A program made the translations under genes and the position numbers. Positions 10,332 through 21,844 of a DNA stretch of 64,000 bases are shown piece by piece; the stretch's first letter is position 1, and every line of letters begins with the position of its first letter. Source of the stretch: Platerodrilus igneus (Eukaryota > Arthropoda > Insecta > Coleoptera > Lycidae); NCBI GenBank assembly GCA_036346225.1, contig JARFIW010000905.1, forward strand, positions 744,001-808,000. Reading direction: 5' to 3'. The notes beneath the pieces were generated by a model, which did no database searches, had not been told where the DNA came from, and saw only the letters and a list, made by a program, of their open reading frames with translations.

Positions 10332-13300
10332 AAAAAAAACGTATTGGACAAGATATGGAAGCGATTGGAAGAATTTAGTGAAAAGGATTCAGGTTGGGAA
10401 ATCCAAGTAGTTTTACACTTGAAGGTAAATATAAACAATCATGATCCGCTTAAAGGAGAGTGTTCAACGTTTGTTCCGGTTCCGGACTTTATAGCAAAAA
10501 AACAAGCTGTGGTAAATGTAATAAATAGCGAACAACATTGCTTTCTTTGGTTTCCGCATTACATCCTGCTAAACAAAATATTCATAGAATATCTAGCTAT
10601 CCACATTTTGATACAGTATTACGCTACAATTCAATTCAGTTTCCAATCGCATTAAAAGACATAAAAAAATTGAGAAGCTCAACAATCTCGCAATTAACTT
10701 ATATTGTATAGAAACTACTAAAATACTGCCATTTTGTTTAAGTGAAAATTTAAGAAAAATAGAACCTATTAATATGTTAGTTTTAAATAATAATGATTTC
10801 TTACAATATTCTCGTCCGACAAATGCTAATGAGAATCACTTTCATTTTACTTGGATTAAGGATATGTCAAAATTATTTGCAAAACAGTTGTCTTCACATC
10901 ACCATAGAAAATTTTTTTGTTATAGATGTTTAAATAATTTTAGTACAGCAGCATTACTTAAGCATCATTCGAATCATTGCGAAAAACAGAATAGTTGCTC
11001 AATAAGATTACCCGAAGAATCTGAAAAGTATCTAAAATTTAAACATTTTCACTACCAAGAAAAGGTATTTGTAGTTTATGCAGTTCTCGAAAGTATATTA
11101 GAACCATGCAATAAGCCGAAGGTAATATTAAACACAGTCCGTTACCAAAGACATATACCCTTTAGTGTAGCGTACTATTTGAAATGCTCGTATGATAATA
11201 AATATTCCAAATTTTAATTGTATCGCGGAAAGGATTGTACAGAATGGTTTGTTGCTCAATTTAAACTGATTTCAGAAACGACTAATAAAATTTTCTGTAA
11301 CCCAAAACCTATGAATCCTTTAACAGAAGAACAAACGTCAGCATTTAAATTTGCCCTTCACTGTCACATTTGCAATAAATCTTTTAGTATATATGATATT
11401 AGAGTTCGCGATCACTGTCACTTTACAGGTGAATTTCGAGGAGCAGCTCATCAAGATTGCAACATCAATCATCATAATTCTTATATGATACCAGTAGTTT
11501 TTCATAACTTATCAGGCTACTATTCGCGTTTTATTATTAAAAAAATCGCGTTAGGGTTTTCAGGTTCGTTAAGCATTTTACCAATAAATAAGGAAAAATA
11601 CATATCTTTTACAAAATATGTAAAAGGTACGAAAGTTAGTTTTAGATTTATCGATTCATTCAGGTTTATGGCATTTTGCATCGAAAAATTAGTTTCCCAC
11701 TTAGATGATAATAAAAAATCCATCACCAGGGAAAATTGTAACACTGATATCGAGTTTCGGTTACTTATGCGTAAAGGCATATTTCCCTATGATTACATTA
11801 ACTCTTGGGGTAGGCTCAATGAAACCAATTTACCCTGTAAAACAGCATTCTTTAATCGTTTGCGCAATGAAGAAGTTTCAAATGAAGACTACAATCATGC
11901 TAAACACGTTTGGCAAACATTTAATATAAAAACACTTGGGGACTATTCACATCTATATTTATAAACAGATGTACTGCTCTTGACTGATATATTTGAAATC
12001 TTTAGAAAAACTTGCATGATCACGTATAAGTTAGATCCACTTCACTACTTTACGGCTCCTGGTATAGCTCTAGATGCAATGTTAAAAACCACAAACGTTA
12101 AACTAAAGTTACTTACTGATATTGAAAAAATAATGTTTTCAGAACGGGGAATTCGTGGTGGCGTTTCTCAATGTTCGAATAGATATGCCAAAGCAAATAA
12201 CAAATATAATAATGCATACTATGATCCGAATTTCGATTCTAAATATTTAATGTATTTTGATGTTAATAATTTATATGGGGCTGCAATGTTTGAATATCTT
12301 CCATATGGAGAATTTGAATTTTTAGATGGCACCAATCCAAATATAGTACGTTTAGACATACTTAATATTCCCGATGATTTTGATGTAGGATATATTTTTG
12401 AATGCGATTTACACTACCCAGTATCTTTACATGAAATTCAGAGTGACTTACCTTTGGCGTCTGAACATATGATACCACCAGTACCTTCTAATAAATCAAA
12501 CTTAAAGAAATTACTTACAACTTTATATCCAAAACTCAACTATATTATTCACTACAAGAATTTAAAAATGTATTTAAGCTACGGTTTAGAACTGAAAAAG
12601 ATTCATAAAGTTCTTCGGTTTAAACATGCTCCTTGGTTAAAAGAATACATTGATTTGAATACAGTTTCGATATATGCTTTTATAAAAATATGATAAATTC
12701 AGTTTTTGGAAAAATGATGGAAAACGTACGAAAATGGAAAGATGTGAAATTAGTGACCGAATAGGAAGGACGGTTTGGAGCTTGTAGTTACATAGCGAAA
12801 CCTAGTTTTCACAGTAGCATTGTGTTAGACAAAGATCTTGTCTTAATAGAAATGATTAACCTAGAGGTTTATTTAAACAAATCCATTTATGCAGGTTTCT
12901 CTATTCTAGATATTTCGAAAACCTATTCATATGAATTTCACTATAGTTATATAAAATCGCAATTTGCTAACAAAGCAAAGCTTTTGCACACAGATACGAA
13001 TAGTTTGATATACGATTTTAGCGTTGAAGATATTTACTCTTATATCAAACAAGATATTCATAGATTTGATACTTCCGATTACGACCACCATAACAAATAT
13101 CATATCCCATTATCAAATGAAAAGGTTCCTGGTATTATGAAAGATGAAAACAATGGTGATATCATGCTAGAGTTTGGGCTTAGATCTAAAATGTACACTT
13201 ACAGAGTTCAGGATAGGGTAATAAAAAAGTTAAAGGGATCTTCCTTAGCAAGTATTAAGCAAATTTCTTTTGATGATTATAAGAATGCTTTGTTTTATAA

Positions 13301-13442
13301 ACAGACTGTACAGAAACAGCAATGTTTAATTAGATCAGTCAAACATGATGTGTTTACTATAAAACAAAAACAAAATTGCTCTTAATCCAAGTGATGATAA
13401 AAGAATTCTTAGTACCTCAACCACTGATACTAAACCTTGGGA
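10332..13442 (+). pseudogene. POLB: Polinton DNA polymerase B, main body (piece 2 of 3)
   Basis: Protein-primed family B polymerase. Visible in order: EEFSEKDSGWEI with LKVNINNHDPLKG; a Cys/His zinc-like region (CYRCLNNF...HH..HC); Exo I region VVYAVLESILEP; a second Cys/His cluster (CHIC..., RVRDHCHFTGEFRGAAH); Exo II HNLSGYYSRFIIKK; Exo III RFIDSFRFMA; motif [12 protein letters not shown]; motif [14 protein letters not shown]; motif C LLHTDTNSLIYDF; then LEFGLRSKMY. In-frame stops lie at 11215-11217, 11962-11964 and near 12760, with frameshifts near 10570-10770, 11100-11150, 12690 and 13340. The Asp of Exo I and of Exo II appears replaced (YAV for YAD, GYY for GYD), and the second Asp of motif C is Asn. 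Cut by element B at 13442. Confidence 0.9.
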
Positions 13443-14696
13443 TGTAACAGTTCGTTTGCTACGAATCTGGACGTTAGGCAACTTTATTTACCTCCATTTA
13501 GATTATACGTTAAACGGAAAAGCAAGTTCCTTTGTCTTATTAGTCGGAATTCTGTTAGGTAGGGATCAAAAGGCATATTTTAGTATTCTGCGCACTTGAT
13601 AAGATCGGGCTATCTTATTCAACTTTTGGTGGAAGATGGACACGAAGCAGCGTGCTATTTTCCAAACGTTAGTTTGCTTGTTAGAAGCGCTTCTTCTTAA
13701 AAATAAATTAAATCGCCGGTTAGGGGTAAGCTGATTTTATTTATTATACAATGATTTTTAAATAAGATTATCTGTTGTAGCAAATTAATTTAATATTTAA
13801 AAACGTGTTGTTCACTTCAATATGGTTTTGGTTAGATTGCCATTTAAGTGAATTTGAATACTTGTTCGAGTATTATAAAACGAATAAATTAGAAATTATC
13901 AGCAGAGATATTGAACTAATTTACACTGTTTCTATATCTTGGATTGATTCTTGGAAAGCTTGCATTTTTTGGATTAAGATTCTTTGGGTTAGAGGATCAG
14001 GTGTTTGAATGTCCGCCATGAGGTCACACCATCTGTTGTTATGTCCATTGATCGCGTTTTGCCCCGAAGTGTGTTGAGGTCAAAGACGTTGAAATTACTT
14101 TATTCAGGTATTTATGTATATATCCATTTTACATTTTTATAAAAAAAAACTTATAATAATTGTTTGTTTCGCAAATGTTTATATACTAATTGCACTGTGA
14201 AGATGCAATGCTTTAATTTATGTTTGAATTAATACGTTCCAAATTTTATCTTCTAAAAACGTCCGGGACATGAGCTCATATCACGACGGTTTATTTTGTT
14301 AGCCTTTTGCTACACTGTAATTATTAAAAAGAAAAGAAAGAAAATTTACTGAAGTAAATTTTACAGTTTTGTTAAAGTTCTAAGAGAATTAAAATTGTTT
14401 AAAGATTAAATTTTTATTAGTTTTACTAAAATAATTTTGCAGCTTGATTATCTTGTTAGTTCAATTACAATTATTATACGTATTTATATCACATGTTGTT
14501 TGTCTTATTTCAAACTAAATCAGTGAAGTTTTTGTTGGATAAATTATTTCCATGTGTATACTATCGCAGAGATAAAACAAAGAACCCACGGTTTTAGCCC
14601 TGATGATAAGGTTTCCCAGAAGATTTAAGTAACAAAGTAAATATCTATTAAGAAAGATTGAATAGGTGAACCTTGATCGAGGTAGGACACGTTACA
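13443..14696 (+). repeat. 5' LTR of element B
   Basis: 1254 bp, TGTAACAG...CGTTACA, nearly identical to 20550-21809. A 67-codon open frame inside both LTRs (13805, 20917) is not regarded as a gene. Confidence 0.9.
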
Positions 14697-14698
14697 CA

Positions 14699-14708
14699 TG
14701 GCGCCCAA
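14699..14708 (+). other. Primer binding site of B, tRNA-Lys type
   Basis: TGGCGCCCAA begins 2 bp after the LTR and matches the first 10 positions of the tRNA-Lys complement; the match then fails. Confidence 0.7.
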
Positions 14709-15326
14709 TAATAATTTTGCTACTTATTTTTGCGGTGGTTGTCACATGGATTTAAATATTTAATTTAATTTTACAGAAATAAATTACAAAGTAACTGATT
14801 AGTTTTTAATAAGTACAAGTGAATTATACAGATGCATATACATGTAACAGTGATTTTGATTTGCTATTTAATTGTTTGATGAATATTATTATTTTTTACT
14901 ACGTATAAAGGTCGCGTAGGTGGCGTAGTTACCTTTAGCGTTTTATACTAGCACCACAAATTCTTCTAAAAAAAAGATTTGGGGAGCGCTATGATAAACT
15001 AAAGGATACTGAAAATTGTCCTCGTGATTACTAGGGATCATTTAATTTGATTTACAAGGGTAGACCCCATTGATCTTCAACCAAACCTTGATTGGATTTG
15101 TTATTTTATAGTATAAATACTATCAATTACTTCGCAACGAAATATAATAACGGAAAGTGAACTTAATCTGTATTCAATTTTAACTTGAGGATTTCAGCAT
15201 TATTGGCGAACAAAATTCGTATTCGAGAAATTAATTTTTTTGAAAAGAAGCTTTTGGATTTATCGAAAATTTCTGTCGTTTAATTGCGTCCTATTGTTAT
15301 TTAAATATTTTTGCAATTTATTTAGC
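14709..15326 (+). other. Leader of element B
   Basis: Non-coding 5' leader of about 620 bp before the gag ATG. No repeat was recognised. It may carry RNA packaging signals, which cannot be judged from sequence alone. Confidence 0.5.
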
Positions 15327-16844
15327 ATGGCTTGGATTAATTGTCTTTCCACACAAGAATTGTCTTGGGAATTAGCAATTAGAGGTAAAGCTTGTGATAG
15401 TATGCTATTAGAAAATAAAAGAAAACTTTTGAGAAGTTTTATTTCAAAAGAAAAAATAGACCCAAAATTAGTTTATAAGTATCCAGAATGTAAATTTGAG
15501 CCCTACGAACAGCTACATTTCTGTGAGGAAGCCTTGGAAACTTTACGCCAACCCTGGCTTGAGTTTTTGGACAAATCATCCAATTTAACTAATAAACGCC
15601 TTAAAGCTAAGCTTCTGCATATTGGTCGCCGCTTGGAATATATAGAAGTAACAGATGAGTTACAACAAAAAGTTAATATTTTAAACAGTAAATGTCTGGA
15701 ATTTTTGGATATGGTAGGTGGGGTTGATTCGGAAATAATGTTTCAAAATGATTTAGAAACATTTGTGAATTCTCGGATGGAATCTCAAATACAAGAAAGT
15801 ACGGACATTAACCCTGTAGTTGCTACAGAAGAAAATCCACAGCAATCAAGCCCAATAAATAAAACTACAAGTTTAGTTAATACACAAATTTCAATAATCC
15901 CAACTGTTAACAAAGAGTCTATTCGAAATTTAGAAGCAAGATTAGCTAATCTAGAATCACCAATGCAGAATGAACCTGTAACACATCAAATCATTAAATC
16001 AAACTTTGTTACACCAATTGCAAAATGGAATGTTTGTTTTACTGGCGATACACAGCAATTAGGAGTCAATGCATTTCTAGAACGAGTAGAAGAATTGAGA
16101 ATTGCTAGAGGATTTACGCACCAGCAAGTATTTAATAGTGCTATAGATATTCTTGGAGGACAAGCGCTCATTTGGTATAGGTCATTTAAGGGAAAAATTC
16201 ACTCATGGCTAGAGTTAGAGCAAAAATTAAAGCAACATTTTCTGCCAGCGGATTATGATGAAGTATTGTTAGATGAAATACGATCTAGGAAACAAGGACA
16301 GGATGAAAATCCTGTAATCTTTATTGCAGCAATGGTGAACTTGTTTAATAGATTAATCAAAATACCGCCTGAAATAGACCAACTCAAATATATTCGTAAA
16401 ACTCTTCAACCCTTCTATGCAAGCCACTTTAGTTTAGAAAAAATGGACAGCATTGATCAATTAATTGAACTCTGCCTTCAACTGGAAAATCCAAAGTCAC
16501 AAAATTTTAAATTTAGAAATAGAGATTTGCCTATAAATGCACCATTAGAGCCAGATTTAGCATACCAACCTGTTACAACGCAAAAACAAATAAACGCCAT
16601 AATTAAGAACGAGCAACAACCTCAGTCATCAAAAAGAAGTTTAATGTTCTCCAATAAAAGATTTAATAATAGATCAACTCGGATATCGAAGTTAGCTGAT
16701 TTGGCATGCTACAATTGCAATGAGAAAGGCCATACCTATCACCGTTGTACAAAGGATCGTACACTTTTTTGCTACATTTACGGAACAAAAGAAGTTGCGT
16801 ACAGTAGTTGTCCCAAATGTTCAAAAAGTTCAAAAAACGTATAA
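15327..16844 (+). CDS. gag: Gag polyprotein of element B
   Basis: The structural protein that assembles the particle and packages RNA. The first ATG in frame is 15327 (MAWINCLSTQELSWELAIRG), giving about 505 residues; the open frame itself extends further upstream without an ATG. The central region has the retrotransposon Gag-domain pattern (GGQALIWYRSF, then LEQKLKQHFLPADYDE). The C-terminus carries a CCHC zinc knuckle, CYNCNEKGHTYHRC. A second, degenerate cluster (CYIYGTKEVAYSSCPKC) follows. The same pair of clusters occurs in element C. The frame is intact and ends at a TAA at 16842-16844, overlapping pol. Confidence 0.9.
   Translation: MAWINCLSTQELSWELAIRGKACDSMLLENKRKLLRSFISKEKIDPKLVYKYPECKFEPYEQLHFCEEALETLRQPWLEFLDKSSNLTNKRLKAKLLHIGRRLEYIEVTDELQQKVNILNSKCLEFLDMVGGVDSEIMFQNDLETFVNSRMESQIQESTDINPVVATEENPQQSSPINKTTSLVNTQISIIPTVNKESIRNLEARLANLESPMQNEPVTHQIIKSNFVTPIAKWNVCFTGDTQQLGVNAFLERVEELRIARGFTHQQVFNSAIDILGGQALIWYRSFKGKIHSWLELEQKLKQHFLPADYDEVLLDEIRSRKQGQDENPVIFIAAMVNLFNRLIKIPPEIDQLKYIRKTLQPFYASHFSLEKMDSIDQLIELCLQLENPKSQNFKFRNRDLPINAPLEPDLAYQPVTTQKQINAIIKNEQQPQSSKRSLMFSNKRFNNRSTRISKLADLACYNCNEKGHTYHRCTKDRTLFCYIYGTKEVAYSSCPKCSKSSKNV
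16832..16838 (+). promoter_or_regulatory. -1 ribosomal frameshift site (A AAA AAC)
   Basis: AAAAAAC lies in the correct phase: gag codons AAA (16833-16835) and AAC (16836-16838), then GTA and TAA. Slipping back one base continues as CGT ATA AGA GCC, which is exactly the pol frame (RIRAGF). It fits the XXXYYYZ rule. Confidence 0.75.
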
Positions 16845-17777
16845 GAGCCGGTTTCAGTATTAGCCAACGAAACCATAACTATGGCATTTCGGCTAACAGT
16901 ACAGAATGGAAAAATTGGTTACAACGAATTAGAGATTTTACTTCAACTACATCCAAAAAAATTAACACAATTCTATATACAAAGAAGCAAGACCCAAGAC
17001 CATTTATTTATGTTCGTATAAAAACACAGCCTATCCTAGCGTTATTGGATACTGGTGCAACTAATACGGTAGTAGGACGTACGGGATTACCTATAATTAA
17101 GAATTTAGGATTAAAGATAGAACGACCTGTTGCTCCTACTTATCTAGAAACAGCTGATGGTACCAAACAGTGTTCGCTAGGTCAAGTAATTTTGCCTACA
17201 GAAATTAATGGAACTACTCATAATATTACAGCTACAATAGCAAATTCTATTAATGATGCTTTAATATTAGGATCGGATGTCTGTCGTATATTTAAATTAC
17301 ATGCAAATTTTGACAATAACACTTTTTGTATAATAAACGAGAAACAAATAGTATCAGCACTAGAGCAGAAAATTATAAACACCACAGATGATCTCAGTAG
17401 TGATCAAATGTATCAACTACAGAATATAATGGAAAAATTTAAATCAATTTGTGGCCAAGAATTAGGAAGAACAAAGAAAGCAGTACATCGAATATATACA
17501 GGGGATGCTGAACCCATAAAACAACGATACCATCCGTTACCACCAAATATGTTAGAAACACTAAATAAAGAAATCGATGAAATGTTAAAATTAGGGGTGA
17601 TAAGACCTTCGCAATCGCCATGGAATTCGCCAATCGTAATGGTCAAGAAAAAGAATGGAGACATACGGTTATGCTTCGACGGAAGAAAACTTAACGCTGT
17701 GACAAAAAAAGATGCATACAGCTTACCGTACGTTAATGATATACTTGATAAATTTAGAGATACTAAATTTCTAACAT
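16839..17777 (+). CDS. pol: Pol of element B, protease and start of reverse transcriptase
   Basis: Reads on from the -1 slip at 16838. The aspartic protease active site is LLDTGATNTVV near residue 70 of this segment. A linker follows, then the reverse transcriptase palm start: QRYHPLPPNM, EIDEMLKLGVIRPSQSPWNSP, MVKKKNGDIRLCFDGRKLN and ILDKFRDTKFLT. The frame is open up to the SINE target duplication at 17763-17777. It resumes after the SINE at 18094. The open frame running on to 17902 is read-through into the SINE. Confidence 0.9.
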
Positions 17778-18078
17778 TTGATTTTGATTTTCCAATGCTC
17801 CACCCGAAGGTACTACATTGGCCAGGAAGCGAGTTTTTTTTACCTGGAAAATTTGGAATTTTGCCGAACCCTTGCTGTTCCAAGCAAGGTAATGATCTTT
17901 AACGTGCGTGACAACACTCACACACGGGACCTCCATTTTACCTCTCATCCGAACGAGGGTGTTTTTTTGTGAAAAATGCTCGCCTAACATTTTTCAAGCG
18001 GACCGTGTCGGGATTCGAACCCGGGACCTTGGGCGTAGTAGTCACACACATACCACTACGCCACGGAGCCGCCCCTCT
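17778..18078 (-). mobile_element. tRNA-derived SINE inserted in reverse transcriptase
   Basis: 301 bp, flanked by a perfect 15-bp direct duplication CTAAATTTCTAACAT (17763-17777 and 18079-18093). On the minus strand it has a tRNA-like head (about 18076-18002), an unrelated body with a CACGTTAAAGATC stretch, and an A-rich AAAATCAAAATCAA end. Head, body, tail and duplication together define a SINE. The family is not named here. Confidence 0.9.
18011..18063 (-). promoter_or_regulatory. Internal RNA polymerase III promoter of the SINE
   Basis: A box TGGCGTAGTGGT is complementary to 18052-18063 and B box GGTTCGAATCC is complementary to 18011-18021. The T-arm (CGGG-TTCGAAT-CCCG) is intact, but the acceptor stem does not pair well, so this is not a functional tRNA gene. 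Confidence 0.85.
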
Positions 18079-18093
18079 CTAAATTTCTAACAT

Positions 18094-19105
18094 CAATAGA
18101 TTTGAAAAAAAAGCTTTCTGGCAAATAGAATTAACACCGGAGTCTTGTGAAAAAACTGCCTTTACAGTACCTAGGAGAGGACTTTTTGAATTTACTGTAT
18201 TACCTTTTGGACTTTGTAATAGTTCCCAAACACTACAACGATTAATGGACAATATCCTTGGACCACGTTTTAATAATGTGTTTGTATATTTGGACGATGT
18301 AATTATAGCATCTGCCACGTTTGAAAGTCATATGAATACACTAAATGAAGTTTATATAGCGCTAAAAGAAGCTAATTTAATAATTAACTTTGAAAAGTGT
18401 GAGCTCTGTAGACCATCGCTGAAATATCTTGGCTATGTAATTGATAGAGAAGGACTTCGAACTGATCCGGAAAAAGTCCAGGCTATAGCAAGTTTTCCAA
18501 CTCCAACAACTGTCAAATCAATAAAAAGATTTCTAGGAATGGCAAGCTGGTACAGGATATTTATTTCCAATTTTTCAACCATAGCTGATCCAATTTTATC
18601 GCTTATTAAAGGTCGCTCCAAAAAGCAACACATTAGCTGGAACCAAGAAGCAGAAAAAGCCTTCCAAAAATTGAAAGCGTTGTTAATTACCTCGCCGATT
18701 TTAACCAGTCCAGACTTCTCACAGAGTTTTATTATACAAACAGATGCGTCAGAAGTTGGTCTTGGAGCAATCTTATTGCAAGGTGAGGGCGAGAACGAAA
18801 AAGTAATAGCATATGGGAGCAGGTCACTGACTAAGCAAGAGAGAGCTTACAGTGCCACCGAGAAAGAATTGCTAGCAGTAATGTTTGGAGTAGAAAAATA
18901 TCGTCCTTACATAGAGGAAACAAATTTTAAAATCATTACTGATCATTACTCTTTAATATGGTTGGACAAATTAAAAAGCCCATCCGGAAGGTTACAGAGA
19001 TGGAGTTTACGACTATCCCAGTTTTCTTATGAAGTTCTTCATCGGAAGGGAAATTTTAATGTGGTTCCCGATGCACTATCAAGAGCACCAATAATAATAA
19101 ATTAG
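18094..19105 (+). pseudogene. pol: Pol of element B, reverse transcriptase core and RNase H
   Basis: Continues reverse transcriptase after the SINE (FWQIELTPES, VLPFGLCNS). The catalytic box is FVYLDDVII, followed by LKYLGYVID and FLGMASWYR of the connection. RNase H shows IIQTDASEVGLGAILLQ, YSATEKELLAVMFG and ITDHYSLIWL, then VVPDALSRAP. A run of eight A at about 18104-18111 puts the first 10 or so codons out of frame with the rest. From there to the TAG at 19103-19105 the frame is open. Apart from the SINE and this homopolymer slip the domain looks complete. Confidence 0.9.
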
Positions 19106-20355
19106 ATTTCTATACACCAAGACCAGCGTGATCCATGGTATAATAAGATGATGCAACGAATTCAGAAAAATCCTTCAAACTACCCTTCATGGAAAATAGA
19201 GAAGAATGTACTTTACAAATATGTTCCCAACAAACACGACATTGTTTCTAATTTGATAGAGTGGAAACAAGTACTCCCAAAATATTACAGAGAAGAAGTC
19301 ATTAAACAAAATCATAATGCTCTACATCCGCTCATCTTGGTACATTTAAAACATGGAACAAGGTCGCCGAAAGCTATTATTGGCCAAAGATGAAATTAGA
19401 TATTGCTCGGTATGTCAGAAAATGTCAAATCTGTCTTGCTTCAAAAAGTACTTTACAGTCGAAAAATGGATTAATGGGGAAGGAAAGAGAAGTGGAACAT
19501 CCTTTTCAAATGATATCTATTGATACTATGGGGCCTTTACCCAGATCGAAAAAAGGTAACATCTATTTTAGTGGTTTCTGACTGGTTCACCAAGTATGTA
19601 CTGATTCACCCTATGAAAAAAGCGACAGTTACCTCGATAAATAATTTTATCGAAAATCAAGTATTTTTATATATGGAGTACCGCAAATTATAACGACGGA
19701 TAATGGATCTCAATTTGTAAGTAAGGCATTTAAGAAATTGATAAAGGAATACCAAGTTCAGAAGGTTTGGTATAATGCAAATTATCATCCTCAGGTTAAC
19801 CCTACGGAAAGAGTTAACATAGTTATCATCACAGCGTTAAGATCATATGTGAAAGATAATCACAGGCTTTGGGACGAAGAACTGCATAAAGTTGCACATG
19901 CTATGAGAAACGCAGTTAGTGAAGTTACTGGTTACACTGCAGCCTTTTTGAATTTTGGTCGTTCAATACCTATTTCAAGAGATTATTATGGTAAACTATC
20001 TGAGTTTACTGATCAAGATCTTACGGTTCATTCAAGAGAGCAACTGGTAAAAGATCTCAATGAGCTTTCAGAACTTTATAATGATGTGGTAGTAAGACTT
20101 CATCAGGCTTATGAACGCAATAAGAAAACTTATAATTTACGGCGTCGGGAAGTGGAGTATAATAAAGGAGACTATGTTTGGAAGAAAAACATGGTGCAAA
20201 GCAAAGCTTCCGAAGCTGTATCCCAAAAATTAGCACCTAAATATGTTCGCTGCAAAATCATTGAGAAAACTGGAACCGTTACATATCAACTAAGAGACGA
20301 AAAAGGAAAGGACATTGGTGTCTGGCACGTGAAGGATCTCAAGCCAGATAACTAG
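19106..20355 (+). pseudogene. pol: Integrase of element B, frameshifted
   Basis: Joins the viral-type DNA copy to the host genome. The HHCC region is split over frames (KQNHNALHP, then CQICLASK). The core has ISIDTMGPLPRSKKGN (first Asp), TTDNGSQFVSK (second Asp) and NPTERVNIVIITALRSY (Glu). The C-terminal part has GDYVWKKNMVQSKASE, QKLAPKYVRCKI and VWHVKDLKPDN, close to the A integrase C-terminus. Frameshifts lie near 19330-19390, 19565 and 19660-19740. It ends at a TAG at 20353-20355. Confidence 0.88.
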
Positions 20356-20536
20356 CGTTATTAGCTACCGATTTAGCTTTGACTTAGTAGGTAGGCTACT
20401 AGGAAGAAATGCCTTTTTTTTTAGTGTGGGTGTGCACCTTGCTTTTGCATTAGCCTGGTGGGACCCCATGTTCACAGGGAAGTACATATATTTCTAGTTT
20501 GTCATCCTAACTTAATTGTATGAGAGTTTCTCATGT

Positions 20537-20549
20537 GGGAAGGGGGTAG
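20537..20549 (+). other. Polypurine tract of B
   Basis: GGGAAGGGGGTAG immediately precedes the 3' LTR; it is the plus-strand primer by position and composition. Confidence 0.75.
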
Positions 20550-21809
20550 TGTAACAGTTCGTTTTAACTGCTACGAATCTGGACGTTAGGCAACTTTATT
20601 TACCTTCATTTAGATTATACGTTAAACGGAAAAGCAAGTTCCTTTGTCTTATTAGTCGAAATTCTGTTAGGTAGGGATCAAAAGGCATATTTTAGTATTC
20701 TGCGCACTTGATAAGATCGGGCTATCTTATTCAACTTTTGGTGGAAGATGGACACGAAGCAGCGTGCTATTTTCCAAACTTTAGTTTGCTTGTTAGAAGC
20801 GCTTCTTCTTAAAAATAAATTAAATCGCCGGCTAGGGGTAAGCTGATTTTATTTATTATACAATGATTTCTAAATAAGGTTATCTGTTGTAGCAAATTAA
20901 TTTAATATTTAAAAACGTGTTGTTCACTTCAATATGGTTTTGGTTACATTGCCATTTAAGTGAATTTGAATACTTGTTCGAGTATTATAAAACGAATAAA
21001 TTAGAAATTATCAGCAGAGATATTGAACTAATTTACACTGTTTCTATATCTTGGATTGATTTCTGGAAAGCTTGCTTTTTTTGGATTAAGATTCCTTGGG
21101 TTAGAGGATCAGGTGTTTGAGTGTCCGCCATGAGGTCACACCATCTGTTGTTATGTCCATTGATCGCGTTTTGCCCCGAAGTGTGTTGAGGTCAAAGACG
21201 TTGAAATTACTTTATTCAGGTATTTATGTATATATCCATTTTACATTTTTATAAAAAAAAACTTATAATAATTGTTTGTTTCGCAAATGTTTATATACTA
21301 ATTGCACTGTGAAGATGCAATGCTTTAATTTATGTTTGAATTAATACGTTCTAAATTTTATCTTGTAAAAACCTCCGGGACATGAGCTCATATCACGACG
21401 GTTTATTTTGTTAGCCTTTTGCTACACTGTAATTATTAAAAAAGAAAAGAAAGAAAATTTACTGAAGTAAAATTTACAGTTTTATTAAAGTTCTAAGAGA
21501 ATTAAAATTGTTTAAAGATTAAATTTTTATTAGTTTTACTAAAATAATTTTGCAGCTTGATTATCTTGTTAGTTCAATTACAATTATTATACGTATTTAT
21601 ATCACATGTTGTTTGTCTTATTTCAAACTAAATCAGTGAAGTTTTTGTTGGATAAATTATTCCCATGTGTATACTATCGCAGAGATAAAACAAAGAACCC
21701 ACGGTTTTAGCCCTGATGATAAGGTCTCCCAGAAGATTTAAGTAACAAAGTAAATATCTATTAAAAAAGATTGAATAGGTGAACCTTGATCGAGGTAAGA
21801 CACGTTACA
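20550..21809 (+). repeat. 3' LTR of element B
   Basis: 1260 bp, TGTAACAG...CGTTACA, followed by GGGG, the probable target duplication. Confidence 0.9.
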
Positions 21810-21813
21810 GGGG

Positions 21814-21844
21814 GTATAACTATACACTCAAAAATGACTTATAA
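21814..21844 (+). pseudogene. POLB: Polinton DNA polymerase B, last codons (piece 3 of 3)
   Basis: Joining 13442 to 21814 across element B restores an open frame that ends YNYTLKNDL and then TAA at 21842-21844, directly after the TKPW stretch at the end of piece 2. Polinton polymerases end soon after such a PW motif, so this is taken as the native C-terminus. The assignment rests on the insertion boundaries. Confidence 0.55.

Larger units (their letters stand above)
13443..21809 (+). mobile_element. Ty3/Gypsy LTR element B, near full length, with a SINE inside
   Basis: 8.4 kb including the SINE. LTRs of 1254 and 1260 bp begin TGTAACAG and end CGTTACA. The flanks are GGGA (13439-13442) and GGGG (21810-21813), consistent with a 4-bp duplication carrying one mutation. 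It encodes gag, protease, reverse transcriptase, RNase H and integrase. It interrupts the last codons of the Polinton polymerase. Confidence 0.9.

Noticed and set aside
13805..14008. 67-codon ORF in the B LTRs (also 20917-21120)
   Set aside because: It lies within the LTR; the two copies are LTR duplicates and no family is recognised.
18002..18076. tRNA gene on the minus strand
   Set aside because: A and B boxes are good but the acceptor stem does not pair, and the SINE body, tail and target duplication surround it.
17413..18318. Several ORFs on both strands over the SINE and RT
   Set aside because: They are shadows of pol or read-through into the SINE.
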